This document shows positions 17,214 to 26,046 of a stretch of DNA of 64,000 nucleotides, piece by piece. The notes beneath the pieces are model-generated. The model saw only the letters and a program-made list of their open reading frames with translations, had not been told where the DNA came from and made no database searches. The position numbers and the translations under genes were made by a program. This DNA is from Pseudomonadota bacterium. GTDB lineage: Bacteria > Cyanobacteriota > Vampirovibrionia > Obscuribacterales > Obscuribacteraceae. The number at the start of each line of letters is the position of its first letter. Position 1 is the first letter of the stretch. The stretch covers positions 124,001 to 188,000 of the forward strand of contig JAJPGY010000023.1 in assembly GCA_021325555.1 (NCBI GenBank), given 5' to 3'.

Positions 17214-18872
17214 ATGATTGTTAAGATTCAACCTTCTCAAGTCCCCACCGGCTCCGCGAACGCCGGCGTGCGCGGCTTGCAGGTGCTGGCCGGCGGACAC
17301 CAAATTGCGCGCTGGCTGGCCCCGGCTGTGGCGGCTATCGCTCTCCTTTCCCTGGACCCGTGCCCTGGCGCTAACCAGGCAGCCTGGTCCGGCTATGTCG
17401 ATGCCGGCACCGCCGCTTACAAAAAGCACGATCTTGACGCGGCCGAGCAAAACTTCCAGGCGGCCCTCAAGGAGACGGCCGGATTCCCTCCAGGAGATCC
17501 GCGTATCAGCGAGACGCTCAACGATCTGGCGCTGGTGTACGATTCCCAGGCTCGTTACGCCGAAGCCGAGAAGCTGTACCGGCAGGCGCTGGCGGACAGG
17601 GAAAAGTCGGCGGGACAGGACAGCCCGGAGCTCTTGCCGATTCTCAACAACCTGGCGACGCTCTATGTCGAGCAGCACAAGTTTGCTGATGCCGAGCCGA
17701 TCTACAAGCGGACCGTGGCCCTGGAGGAGAAGGCCCGCGGGCCGGACCATCCGTCGGTAGCGGCGGCGCTTACCAACCTGGGCCTGGTTTATCGCGAGCA
17801 GGAGAAATTCGCACAGGCGCAACCGCTCCTCGAACGCTCGCTGGCCATTGTCCAGAAGGCTTACGGGCCCGACAACCCGGCCGTGGCTACCAACCTGGAG
17901 AACCTGGGCGTCGTCTATCGCGGCGAAAAACGGTACGCGGATGCCGAGCCGCTTTTCAAGCAGGCCCTGGCTATCCGGGAGAAGGTCTCCGGACCGGACT
18001 CGCCGGAGGTGCTGGTCGGGCTCAACAATCTCGCCCGGGTCTACAGGGAGGAGGGCAAGTACAAGGATGCCGAGCCGCTTTTGAAGCGTCTTGTCGCCCT
18101 GTCCGAAAAGCAGGCTGGTAATGACGAGACCAGCGCGGTGGCGCTGCACAACCTGGCAATGTTGTACCAGGATCAGGGTGACTACGACAGCGCGGAGCCG
18201 CTCTTCAAGCAGGTGGTCCAGCTGCGGGAGAAGACCGCCGCCGAAAAACCGCAGGCGCTCTCCAATGCCCTGACCGATCTGGCCAACCTGTATGTTGCTC
18301 GGGGGAGATACGCTGACGCTGATCCGCTTCTGCGGCGGGCGCTTTCTATCGCCGAGCAGACCCTCGGTGCCGATGATCCGGCGGTGGCAACCGTGATCGA
18401 CGGTCTGGTCGAGCTGGACCGGGTCGAGGGAAAGCTGGACGACGCGGCCGCGCTACTGGAACGGGCACTGGCGATCAGGGTGAAGGCGTATGGCGAAAAT
18501 GATCCTGCCGTAGCAGCGACCGTCACCGACTTCGCCTTGCTTTACCAGCAGCAGGGCCGCAAGGCGGACGAGGAGTCAGCCTTCAGGAGAGCGCTTGCTG
18601 TCAGGCAGAAGGCTGCCAGGGAGGATCTGCCGGCCGTGGCCACTGCCATGAGCAATCTGGCGCGGACCCTGCGCGACGAGGGTAAATACGAGGAAGCCGA
18701 GGGGCTCTACAAGAAGGCGCTGGAGATCCGTGAATCAGCCCTCGGCGCCAGCGACCCGGGCGTGGCGGCCCTCCTGAGAAACTATGCTTACCTTCTCCAC
18801 AAGATGGGACGCGACCAGGAAGCGAAGCAGATGAACGAGCGGGCCAGGGCCATTGAGGAGAGGTCCCAATAA
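17214..18872 (+). CDS. Kinesin-light-chain-type TPR protein
   Basis: 552 aa. A single hydrophobic segment at about residues 32-47 (WLAPAVAAIALLSL) acts as signal or membrane anchor. It is followed by about ten 42-residue TPR_12 repeats of the form YxxAEPLxKRALAIREKxxGPDxPxVAxxLNNLAxLY. The 42-residue spacing with GPDHP/GADDP turns distinguishes it from the 34-residue TPRs of the divergent neighbour. Such superhelices bind peptides or proteins. It ends 14 bases from the convergent RlpA-like gene. No enzymatic domain is present. Confidence 0.88.
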   Translation: MIVKIQPSQVPTGSANAGVRGLQVLAGGHQIARWLAPAVAAIALLSLDPCPGANQAAWSGYVDAGTAAYKKHDLDAAEQNFQAALKETAGFPPGDPRISETLNDLALVYDSQARYAEAEKLYRQALADREKSAGQDSPELLPILNNLATLYVEQHKFADAEPIYKRTVALEEKARGPDHPSVAAALTNLGLVYREQEKFAQAQPLLERSLAIVQKAYGPDNPAVATNLENLGVVYRGEKRYADAEPLFKQALAIREKVSGPDSPEVLVGLNNLARVYREEGKYKDAEPLLKRLVALSEKQAGNDETSAVALHNLAMLYQDQGDYDSAEPLFKQVVQLREKTAAEKPQALSNALTDLANLYVARGRYADADPLLRRALSIAEQTLGADDPAVATVIDGLVELDRVEGKLDDAAALLERALAIRVKAYGENDPAVAATVTDFALLYQQQGRKADEESAFRRALAVRQKAAREDLPAVATAMSNLARTLRDEGKYEEAEGLYKKALEIRESALGASDPGVAALLRNYAYLLHKMGRDQEAKQMNERARAIEERSQ

Positions 18873-18886
18873 GCGCCCCGCCGCGG

Positions 18887-19351
18887 CTAGTCTTCGAGCA
18901 CCAGGCATTCGCCGTAGAACACGCCGTGTCCCAGGCTGCCCAGCCGCCCGGCAGCTCCCTTGGTGACGTCCAGCACCCTCGTGGGCACGAAAGGGCCCCG
19001 GTCGTTGACCTTGACTATGCACGACTGGCCGTTTTTCGGGTTTTCGACGAGCAGCTTTGTGTAAAACGGCAGCTTGCGATGGGCGGCCGTCAGCTTCTCC
19101 ATGTTGAAAAGCTCTCCCGAGGCGGTTTTGTGCCCTTCCAGACCCGGTCCGTACCAGGAGATGTTGCCGCTAAAGCTGTCGCGGGCCTTTTCCGCGGCTT
19201 CTTGCTTCGCTGTGGTCCCGGTTGTCTGGTCACCCATGGCCAGCCGATTTCCGTGGACTTCTCCGGCCAGGGAGGAGGCGGAGAGCAAGCCGCAGGTGAT
19301 GATACCGAATACAGTGCCAGCGCCAGCGCACCGGCGCCACCAGATGTACAT
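18887..19351 (-). CDS. RlpA-like double-psi beta-barrel protein
   Basis: About 154 aa from ATG 19351 (GAGGTG six bases upstream); the frame is open to 19396. It has a signal peptide (MYIWWRRCAGAGTVFGIITCGLL...) and a C-terminal RlpA-type barrel: SGNISWYGPGLEGHKTASGELFN, LPFYTKLLVENPKNG, and VKVNDRGPFVPTRVLDVTKGAA with the conserved Asp of NDRGP. RlpA proteins are peptidoglycan lytic transglycosylases or cell-wall binders at division sites. No SPOR domain is present. It is next to the sensor kinase gene but 79 bases away. Confidence 0.88.
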   Translation of the reverse strand: MYIWWRRCAGAGTVFGIITCGLLSASSLAGEVHGNRLAMGDQTTGTTAKQEAAEKARDSFSGNISWYGPGLEGHKTASGELFNMEKLTAAHRKLPFYTKLLVENPKNGQSCIVKVNDRGPFVPTRVLDVTKGAAGRLGSLGHGVFYGECLVLED

Positions 19352-19474
19352 CCAGAACACCTCAAGCCCGGGGACACACTTTTGCCTACCAAACATCTTA
19401 CCCGAAGGAGATTGCCGCGGCCTGCAATCGGTTCCTTCCGGAGCGAGACACGCAACAGTTTGTAGCAGAAGCGA

Positions 19475-20902
19475 CTACGCCAGCCGGGAGCTCCCGGCGG
19501 TACCGATATTGCGACCGTCGCCCGCATCGGATGGCTCGAAAGAAACCCGAACCGTGGTCCCGCCTCCGGGCCGGTCGGACAGCTCAAGAGTCGCCTTGTT
19601 GGAGTTCACTATCTCGGAGACAATGGACAAGCCCAGCCCGCAGCCTGTATCGCCCGATGCCGATCCCCGGTAGAAACGCTCGAAGACCCTCGTCTTCTCC
19701 TCGTCCTTTATGCCAGGGCCGTTGTCTTCGACGACCAGAGTCGGCCTGTCCGCTTGCGCTATCCTCACCCAGACGGAGCCTTCCGGCGGCGTAAATTTAA
19801 TGGCATTTTCCAGCAAGTTGGTGATCAGCTCCTCGAGATCTGCCTTGTTCGCCCGGATGGCAACCGGCATTTCGGGCGTGTCCAGCTGCAGCTCGATCTG
19901 CTTGTTCAAAGCCTGATGCACTAGACCTGCCGCCGCGCTGTCCACGGCCGCGCCAAGGTCTATGGTCTCAAACACCTTCTGATTGTGCCCTTCCGCGCGC
20001 GCCAGGCTGAGCAGGCGGGTGATCAGGTGCACGGTTCTGCCGGTCGCTTCATTTGTCTGCTTGAGCACGCTGGCCACGGCCGGGCTTTCATTTATTCTTT
20101 CGGCATAGTCGAGGTAGGTCCTGAGGGCCGTGACCGGAGTCCGCAGCTGGTGCGCGGCGTTGCCGATGAACTGTCGCTGCGACCTTATATGCTTGCTGGT
20201 GCTGTCGAAAAGCCGGTTCAGAGCTCGGATTACCGGGGTCAGCTCGCCGGGCGTGTTTTTCAATTCCACCGGCGACAGGTCGAGCTCGCTTCTGGAGGTG
20301 AGCAGAGCGCCCAGGTCGGTCAACGGCAGCAGCCCCCGCCGGACGCCCAGATACACCGAGAGGCTGGCAAGAAGCACGAGCGCGACCTGCGGCACAAGTA
20401 TGCTGAGAAATATCTGCTGCAGGAGCCGTCGCCTGCTGTTCAACGTCTCCGCGACCTGCACCCAGATCTCGTTGGAAAGCGGAGGGAGCCGGACCGGAAT
20501 TCGGCACATGCGGACGCGCTGTCCCGCCACCATGCTGTCACGAAAGGCTGGCCCCGTGCGGTGCGTGAAGCGGGGCGGCGGCAGCAACGCATCGCCGGTC
20601 AACCGGTGCCCGCTGCTGTCGACGATCTGGTAGTAGAACTTGTCCTCCCCGTAGTGCCTCAGCACCGCCTGCGCAGCCGGCGGCAGGTCGGCCACGACGA
20701 CGCCGTTTTCATTCCGACTGAGACGCGCGACGATTGAGTCGGCGGAGTTGAGAAGATTGAGGTCGCAGGCCTCATTGGCGTACTTGGCAGCCAGCCAGTA
20801 GGCGATGGCCGTGGATAGACCGCACAGGCACACGACAGGGATCAACAACCCGACAAGAAGCTGCTCGCGAATGGATCGTGGCGATCGCTCATGATTCGAC
20901 AA
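19475..20902 (-). CDS. Two-component sensor histidine kinase
   Basis: 475 aa. Two transmembrane helices (about 15-36 and 165-187) bracket an extracytoplasmic region like the 2CSK/TctE-QseC sensors. A short HAMP-like linker is followed by the H-box FIGNAAHQLRTPVTAL (His251), the N-box NLLENAIKFTP, G1 box DNGPGI and G2 box GCGLGLSIV. It autophosphorylates and passes phosphate to the regulator encoded just upstream, whose gene overlaps it by 14 bases. The signal is unknown; QseC/TctE relatives sense small molecules or metals. Confidence 0.95.
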   Translation of the reverse strand: MSNHERSPRSIREQLLVGLLIPVVCLCGLSTAIAYWLAAKYANEACDLNLLNSADSIVARLSRNENGVVVADLPPAAQAVLRHYGEDKFYYQIVDSSGHRLTGDALLPPPRFTHRTGPAFRDSMVAGQRVRMCRIPVRLPPLSNEIWVQVAETLNSRRRLLQQIFLSILVPQVALVLLASLSVYLGVRRGLLPLTDLGALLTSRSELDLSPVELKNTPGELTPVIRALNRLFDSTSKHIRSQRQFIGNAAHQLRTPVTALRTYLDYAERINESPAVASVLKQTNEATGRTVHLITRLLSLARAEGHNQKVFETIDLGAAVDSAAAGLVHQALNKQIELQLDTPEMPVAIRANKADLEELITNLLENAIKFTPPEGSVWVRIAQADRPTLVVEDNGPGIKDEEKTRVFERFYRGSASGDTGCGLGLSIVSEIVNSNKATLELSDRPGGGTTVRVSFEPSDAGDGRNIGTAGSSRLA

Positions 20903-21548
20903 GGAAGCCGAGCCCCCTGATCGTTTGCAGTTTCAGGCCGTAGGGCTCGAGCTTCCTGCGCAGGCGATGAACAACTATATCCAGCGCGTTGAAGGTCAAC
21001 GGGGTGTCCCAGTCGCTCAGAAGGGCGGACATCCTCTGCTTGGTGACCAGCGAACCGATGTTGTGAACAAGAATTTCCAGCACGGCGTACTCCCGCGGCG
21101 AAAGCTCGACGATCTGCTCGCCTTTGCGCACGACGCGCCCGACCGTGTCGAAGGTAAGCTCGCCTATCTCCACTGAAGTCACATTGCGGCAGCCGGCTCT
21201 CAGAAGGGCGCGAATCCTCGCCTCCAGCTCCCCCAGGTGAAACGGCTTGGTGACATAATCGTTGGCGCCGCAATCCAGTCCCTGTATGCGATCGTCGTAA
21301 CTGTCTCTGGCCGTCAAAATCAGTACCGGCACGCTTATCTTCTTGTGGCGAATCTGCTTGAGAAAGCTGAGCCCGTCAATGCCAGGCAATCCCAGGTCTA
21401 GAATCACGATGTCGTAAGGAGCAGTCGCGATCGCTATCTCGGCGCCGGGTGCCTCGCGGAAACGATCTATCGAATAACCGCTGCTGCGCAGAGCCAGCAT
21501 GAGCGAATCGGCAACCAGGTCATCGTCTTCGATCAGCAATATCTTCAT
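20889..21548 (-). CDS. OmpR/PhoB-family response regulator
   Basis: 219 aa from ATG 21548, which gives MKILLIEDDDLVAD and has AGGG upstream; the frame is open to 21587. The receiver domain has the acidic pocket EDDD (7-10) and phospho-acceptor Asp51 in VILDLGLPGIDG. The C-terminal winged helix runs from VEIGELTFDT through LSPREYAVLEIL to ALDIVVHRLRRKLEPYG and LQTIRGLGFLV. It overlaps the kinase gene by 14 bases, so they form one operon. Targets are unknown; the divergent otsA-like gene is a natural candidate. Confidence 0.95.
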   Translation of the reverse strand: MKILLIEDDDLVADSLMLALRSSGYSIDRFREAPGAEIAIATAPYDIVILDLGLPGIDGLSFLKQIRHKKISVPVLILTARDSYDDRIQGLDCGANDYVTKPFHLGELEARIRALLRAGCRNVTSVEIGELTFDTVGRVVRKGEQIVELSPREYAVLEILVHNIGSLVTKQRMSALLSDWDTPLTFNALDIVVHRLRRKLEPYGLKLQTIRGLGFLVES

Positions 21549-21605
21549 AGCGAACCCTGTAGCTAATTTACCACCCCCGCCCGCCACCTTTCATCAGAAA
21601 GAAGA

Positions 21606-21634
21606 TTGAAAGAATTGGCTCGGTAAGCTGTAGT
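21606..21634 (+). promoter_or_regulatory. Predicted sigma-70-type promoter of the otsA-like gene
   Basis: TTGAAA (21606-21611) and TGTAGT (21629-21634) are separated by 17 bases, about 35 bases before the ATG at 21668. This lies in the divergent gap shared with the response regulator. Confidence 0.4.
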
Positions 21635-21667
21635 GGTGCTGGAGATGCGGGAGGTCGAGGACCACGG

Positions 21668-22999
21668 ATGCAAATCGTCTCTTATCGAGGACAATCACAC
21701 GGGGGCGGAGTAGCCGCGCTTATTAAAGCGGCACTGCCCCACGAAAGGACATTCCTGTGGTGGCACCTGGTGGACACCAGCTTGCAAACCCTTTCGGCGG
21801 GCGGGGCGAGTCGCGCTGCCTCTATTCCGGCCGCGATTATCGACGGGCATTACCGGTACTGTAACGAATTTCTGTGGCCGTTGATGCACGAGCGCCCGGA
21901 CCTTGCCCGTTATGTTCCCGAGCACCATGTGGATTACAGGTCACTTAACATCGCCGTTGCCGCCCATCTGAACTGGCGGAACCGGTGGCAGAGGACCTTT
22001 ATCCATGATTACCAGTTCGGGCTCATGCCGGAGTACCTGGCCGATGAGGCGGCGTCTCAATCGGTTTTCTTCTGGCATATTCCCTGGCCAGCCCGTTTCC
22101 CCAGCGGCACCGAACCGCAGGTAATGGAGGTTGCCAGAGCCTTGCTTCGCTGCGGGCGGGTCGGCTTCCACATAAAGGACTACGTAAGCAACTTCTGCGC
22201 CTTTGTCCGTGACTTCCTGCCCGAATATCGGGTGTTGCCGGGTGAGTCCGCGGTGATCCACGACTGCGGGCGCGCAACCGAGCTCATCGCCAGCCCGGCC
22301 GGCATGGACTCCTCATTCTGGCGGAACGCGGCTGAAGCTGCCCGTGCGCGTCGCCCGCATCCCGGTCGCTACATCCTGTCCGTAGACAGGGCTGACTATA
22401 CCAAGGGGATCGTGGAGCGGATAAAGGCCGTCGAGAACATCTTCCGGTCCCAACCCGAGCTGCAGGGCGAACTCCAGTTTGTATTTGCCTGCCAGCCAAC
22501 GCGCAGCGGGCTGACAGCTTTCGACGAGTACTGGCGGCAATGCCGCTTGGCCTACCGGCAAACGCTAGAACGGCTGGGACGCGAGGACTGGTCGCCGATA
22601 GTCTGGCTGGCCGATCCGCTGGCCCCTGAGGAGTTGGCGGCCTGGTACGCGCACGCCGCGGCGATGCTCGTCAACCCGTCCGTCGACGGGCTGAATCTCA
22701 CAGCCAAGGAGTTTGTGGCCAGCGCCACGGACCCCGAAAGCGTGCTTATCCTGTCATCTGGTGCCGGCGTCTGGCGGGAGCTGGGCAGCCATTCGGTCAC
22801 GATCCAGCGATGCTGTCCCGGTGATATTGCCGAGGCAGTTTTGACCGCGCTCGCGCAGCCGCCGGCTCATAGACGAGCCAGCATGAGCGTGCTTAAGAGG
22901 GCCGTGCGCGCCAACTCGCTGCAAAACTGGTGGCACGGGCTGGTGTCCTCCCCTCCGTGGAGGGCGGTCGATTCCGATTGCGTAAGGAGTTCTGCTTGA
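21668..22999 (+). CDS. otsA: Trehalose-6-phosphate synthase family (GT20)
   Basis: 443 aa, slightly short for OtsA (about 470). Conserved sites are visible: HDYQFGLMP (113-121), FFWHIPWP (134-141), Arg240 and Lys245 in SVDRADYTKGIVER, and Asp339/Glu347 in DGLNLTAKEFVA. The predicted reaction joins UDP- or ADP-glucose and glucose-6-phosphate to trehalose-6-phosphate. The N-terminal glycine loop is reduced to SHGGGVA. The related enzyme glucosylglycerol-phosphate synthase of cyanobacteria has similar motifs, so that product is an alternative. No OtsB phosphatase is encoded nearby. The last 30 residues are poorly conserved. Confidence 0.85.
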   Translation: MQIVSYRGQSHGGGVAALIKAALPHERTFLWWHLVDTSLQTLSAGGASRAASIPAAIIDGHYRYCNEFLWPLMHERPDLARYVPEHHVDYRSLNIAVAAHLNWRNRWQRTFIHDYQFGLMPEYLADEAASQSVFFWHIPWPARFPSGTEPQVMEVARALLRCGRVGFHIKDYVSNFCAFVRDFLPEYRVLPGESAVIHDCGRATELIASPAGMDSSFWRNAAEAARARRPHPGRYILSVDRADYTKGIVERIKAVENIFRSQPELQGELQFVFACQPTRSGLTAFDEYWRQCRLAYRQTLERLGREDWSPIVWLADPLAPEELAAWYAHAAAMLVNPSVDGLNLTAKEFVASATDPESVLILSSGAGVWRELGSHSVTIQRCCPGDIAEAVLTALAQPPAHRRASMSVLKRAVRANSLQNWWHGLVSSPPWRAVDSDCVRSSA

Positions 23000-23048
23000 T
23001 CGTGAGCCGACAGCGTCAGAGGCTGCATCGTCCGCAGGCGACGGACTG

Positions 23049-23402
23049 GTGGCGTCTGGCAAAGCAAGGCTGTGCAGAGATCCGATCTTTGGTTTGGGTG
23101 TCCATCGGGTGAATTACGACGGTCACAGATTGTTGTTGCTGATGAACCGGCTTATAGCCTCGCTGGATGGTTTGCAGGCGGATCCCGAGCTGCGGCAGAT
23201 GTGGCTGGAGACCCAATGGCTTAGGCAGAGTTTTCTTGCCGGCAAGCTGGCTCTTCCCAGGCAATGGCAGCTCATGATCTTCAAGCCGCCGGTCGCCTTG
23301 AGCGGCCACAAGCTGGTAGCCGCGCAGGCCAGGGAACTTGCTGAGGCTCTCAGCGCTTGCTTCGCCCAGAAAGCGGAGCCCGCCGATCGACGCGATGGCT
23401 GA
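23049..23402 (+). CDS. Hypothetical small protein downstream of otsA-like gene
   Basis: Up to 117 aa from GTG 23049; GTG 23100 or 23109 are other possible starts. The C-terminal 95 residues (YDGHRLLLLMNRLIASLDGL..., LETQWLRQSFLAGKLALPRQWQLMIFKPPV...) read as amphipathic helices with normal composition, unlike the Arg/Pro-rich antisense frames. It begins about 50 bases after the otsA-like gene on the same strand and stops 21 bases before the convergent PHP gene. No family is recognised. Confidence 0.45.
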   Translation: MASGKARLCRDPIFGLGVHRVNYDGHRLLLLMNRLIASLDGLQADPELRQMWLETQWLRQSFLAGKLALPRQWQLMIFKPPVALSGHKLVAAQARELAEALSACFAQKAEPADRRDG

Positions 23403-23422
23403 CGGCGCCGCCGGCGGACAAG

Positions 23423-25612
23423 CTATTGGGCCGTCCCGCTGGCCGGGACGAACAGGTTGGCGCCGGCCGTGAACATGCCGCGCACGAGAAGCGAGTGGGT
23501 GGCTCTGGAGGCCGGCTCTATCCATATGGGAGCCGTCCACATGTGATCGACATAATCGCCGAGCGCTGGCTGGGCGCGATCCACCTGGACGAAGTAGGCG
23601 GACCGGTTGCCGAGCGTGTGCTTGATGGTGCCGAAGCTGACCTGCTGGCCGCCGTCGAGCAGCTCCTGTCCCGTCAGCTCCTTTGTCTGCAGCGTCGTTG
23701 CCAGCTTTCCGTCACCAATTCTGGTGTCACCGAGTAAGCTCACCGTGTACCTGGCATCCGGGGTCACCTCGCCCTCTATCTGCACTTTCAAGTTGAGATC
23801 CGGCACCGCCGACTGATCGAGAATGCTGCCCATCGGGTGCGCGTCATTGGCCCAGAGCGAGCCGACGAGCCTGGTGCGGCTGGTGGTGGCGCCGGTCCGC
23901 CGTTCGCGCAGCGTCTCCAGAATGCTCGGCTTGTCCAGCGCGCGCGACAGGAAGATCGTTCCTGCCGGCCGCCCTACCGGATCGCCGTAGTGGAAGTCCC
24001 GCCCGAAAGTCGGGCTCGCCTTGACACCGCGGTCCATATAGACCAGATAGCTGTTCAGATCGATATCGGATGGCTTGACGGTATCGGTGACATCGGGATT
24101 GAGAGCCTCCCCCTTGATGAGCTCCATCTGCCGCACATACGGCTTGGCGAAATTCTCCAGCCACAGCCTTATGCTGTTGTCCGGATTCTTGGGATCAAAG
24201 GAGAGTTTGCCGTAGTCTGCAAAACGCAGGTTCTTCGGGATGTCGGCAGCCAGCTCGGCCGAGGCCCTCGGGTGGTTGAGCTGGACGATCGGCGTGCCGC
24301 CGTCTGTCGCCTTCTGGTGCGAGAGGTGCCTGGCAAGCGCGGCATAGTCGCCGTCGTTGAACTTCACCACATCCGGTGGCACCAGCTCCGGCGCGGCGGC
24401 CTCTATTCCCAGCAGCCTGCGCAACGGGTTCATGAGCATCTGGAAGCGGCTGGGCTGGCGGACCACCGCCTCGTAGAAGGTGGGCAGCTCGAAGAGGTTT
24501 ATGTGGTTGACGCCCACAGGACCGTTGTGCGGCGTGCCCGGCTTGCCGATGGTGCCCACCTCGGTGCCGACGCCGGCGACGAACTGCCCCGGCCTGGTGG
24601 CCGCGTTTGCATCCACGAACGTCTGCGCGTACTCGGCCGGGTCGGCCGTGATAATCGGGGTGCCGGACTCGTCGGAGGAGCGGGGATCGCCTTCCGGCAC
24701 ACCACGCCTGGACAGCGGGTGGTCGTGATCGGTGATGAAGGTCACCTGCTCGCCGCCGGCCTGCGCCTTCGCGTAGAGCTCGGAGGGCAGCCCCATGCCG
24801 TCGGAATAGCGGGAGTGCCCGTGCACCGAGCCGGTGTAGATCTTAAGCTCCTCGGCAGGCTCCAGCCTGGCTCCCAGCGCTCCCTCCGCCAGCGACCGCT
24901 GGCGCGTGTACTGGCTGACGCGGCGCTTGAGCAAACCCAGCTTCTGCTCGAGCCCGGTCATGAGCTCCGGGTCGCTTGCCGGTCTGGCCAGAACGCCCGT
25001 TGCGGCTGCCGTCTGGCTGCCGGCCCTTTCGCCGAGGGCGGCCATCTCCCGGGAGGCGACCCTGGTGTCGGCGCCGGCAAGGTTGAGCGGCTTCATCAGG
25101 CTGGCAAAAGAGGAGAGCCCCTTGTTTTCGCGCTCGAGGATCGCCCTTTGCGAGCTTTGCCCGAGGTCGCCCAAAAGCCCGTCGCTCGTGGCCGTCAGGT
25201 GCCCTGCTTCGGTTCCGCCCCAGCCGGCGCCGAAGGTCAAAAGCAGGTTGCCGGCGCCGCCCAGCGTGTCCATGGCCAGCGCATGGGCTATTGCGGTCTC
25301 GCTGGCGCCCGGCCTCATCATCTGCCGGCGGGCGCCGGCGATGCGCTCGTATCCCTGAATGAGAAGCGGCACCGTAAAGGCGGCGCCAACCAGCAGCCCG
25401 GCCGGCCCACCTGTCGGAATGAAGTGCCCGAGCACGGCGCCCATAATCCCCGCCGTGAGAACCGTCTCCCCCGCGTGCATGGCCGTGTCCACCGGGTGAT
25501 GCCAGGCCTCCCTGAGCAGATCACCGGCCGCCGAGGGGATCTGCTCCACGGTCTCCACAAAGAGACCGTGCTTTGGCTTATTCGTGTCGGCGGCCGTGCT
25601 GATGCTGTCCAT
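23423..25612 (-). CDS. PHP-domain metal-dependent phosphoesterase with hydrophobic N-terminal domain
   Basis: About 729 aa from ATG 25612 (a TTG at 25657 lacks a Shine-Dalgarno). Residues about 30-140 form a Gly/Ala-rich hydrophobic helical region (TVLTAGIMGAVLGHF, GGPAGLLVGAAFTVPLLI, GGAGNLLLTFGAGWGG) without a signal peptide. A PHP domain follows, with GSVHGHSRYSDG (His264, His266) and ITDHDHPLSRRG (about 294-302), the typical metal ligands; downstream HIN, NHPRASAE and DFHYGDP probably supply further ligands. PHP enzymes hydrolyse phosphate esters, and some act as DNA-polymerase proofreading domains or histidinol phosphatases. This large form matches CehA/PHP-type phosphoesterases. The C-terminal 150 residues look like a beta domain. 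The substrate is unknown. Confidence 0.82.
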   Translation of the reverse strand: MDSISTAADTNKPKHGLFVETVEQIPSAAGDLLREAWHHPVDTAMHAGETVLTAGIMGAVLGHFIPTGGPAGLLVGAAFTVPLLIQGYERIAGARRQMMRPGASETAIAHALAMDTLGGAGNLLLTFGAGWGGTEAGHLTATSDGLLGDLGQSSQRAILERENKGLSSFASLMKPLNLAGADTRVASREMAALGERAGSQTAAATGVLARPASDPELMTGLEQKLGLLKRRVSQYTRQRSLAEGALGARLEPAEELKIYTGSVHGHSRYSDGMGLPSELYAKAQAGGEQVTFITDHDHPLSRRGVPEGDPRSSDESGTPIITADPAEYAQTFVDANAATRPGQFVAGVGTEVGTIGKPGTPHNGPVGVNHINLFELPTFYEAVVRQPSRFQMLMNPLRRLLGIEAAAPELVPPDVVKFNDGDYAALARHLSHQKATDGGTPIVQLNHPRASAELAADIPKNLRFADYGKLSFDPKNPDNSIRLWLENFAKPYVRQMELIKGEALNPDVTDTVKPSDIDLNSYLVYMDRGVKASPTFGRDFHYGDPVGRPAGTIFLSRALDKPSILETLRERRTGATTSRTRLVGSLWANDAHPMGSILDQSAVPDLNLKVQIEGEVTPDARYTVSLLGDTRIGDGKLATTLQTKELTGQELLDGGQQVSFGTIKHTLGNRSAYFVQVDRAQPALGDYVDHMWTAPIWIEPASRATHSLLVRGMFTAGANLFVPASGTAQ

Positions 25613-26046
25613 GCCCCTCGCCCGCAGCGAATACGGTTGCCGGGATGCCGTGGTCAATGTTTATCTTATGGATCCGGCGGTCAAAAACCATTCGTGTAAG
25701 TACGCAGGCATGCGAGAACTACGAAAGCAGCCGGGTGCCGCCAGGCAGCGCCGGCTTACTCGGCTGGACCCTGACGGGCGCCGGCGGCTTGCCGCGGCCA
25801 GCCCGGGCTGACAGACAGCCTGGATGCCACCCGATCTCAGACCGCCACCGCCTTGCGGCCAGGGCCTGTCGACCGCCCGCTCCGCGGTGTATTGCCTGTG
25901 CAGGGCGTCCTGAATTGTGCCGGGATTTGAAATATTTTCGGGAGGCATCGTAATGCTTTCACTGAATAGATGGGGCAGCTTGCGCGTAGAGTATGCCGGG
26001 GCATGAGACTTGCTCATGTGCAATTCCACAGTGCTCGGACTGACCG
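25613..26046. other. Intergenic gap, nothing recognised
   Basis: About 430 bases upstream of the PHP gene. Reading frames here are short and Arg/Pro-rich. No tRNA-like structure, repeat or strong promoter was seen. Confidence 0.5.

Noticed and set aside
23837..25699. 620-residue plus-strand frame over the PHP gene
   Set aside because: Antisense shadow; the PHP metal motifs are on the minus strand.
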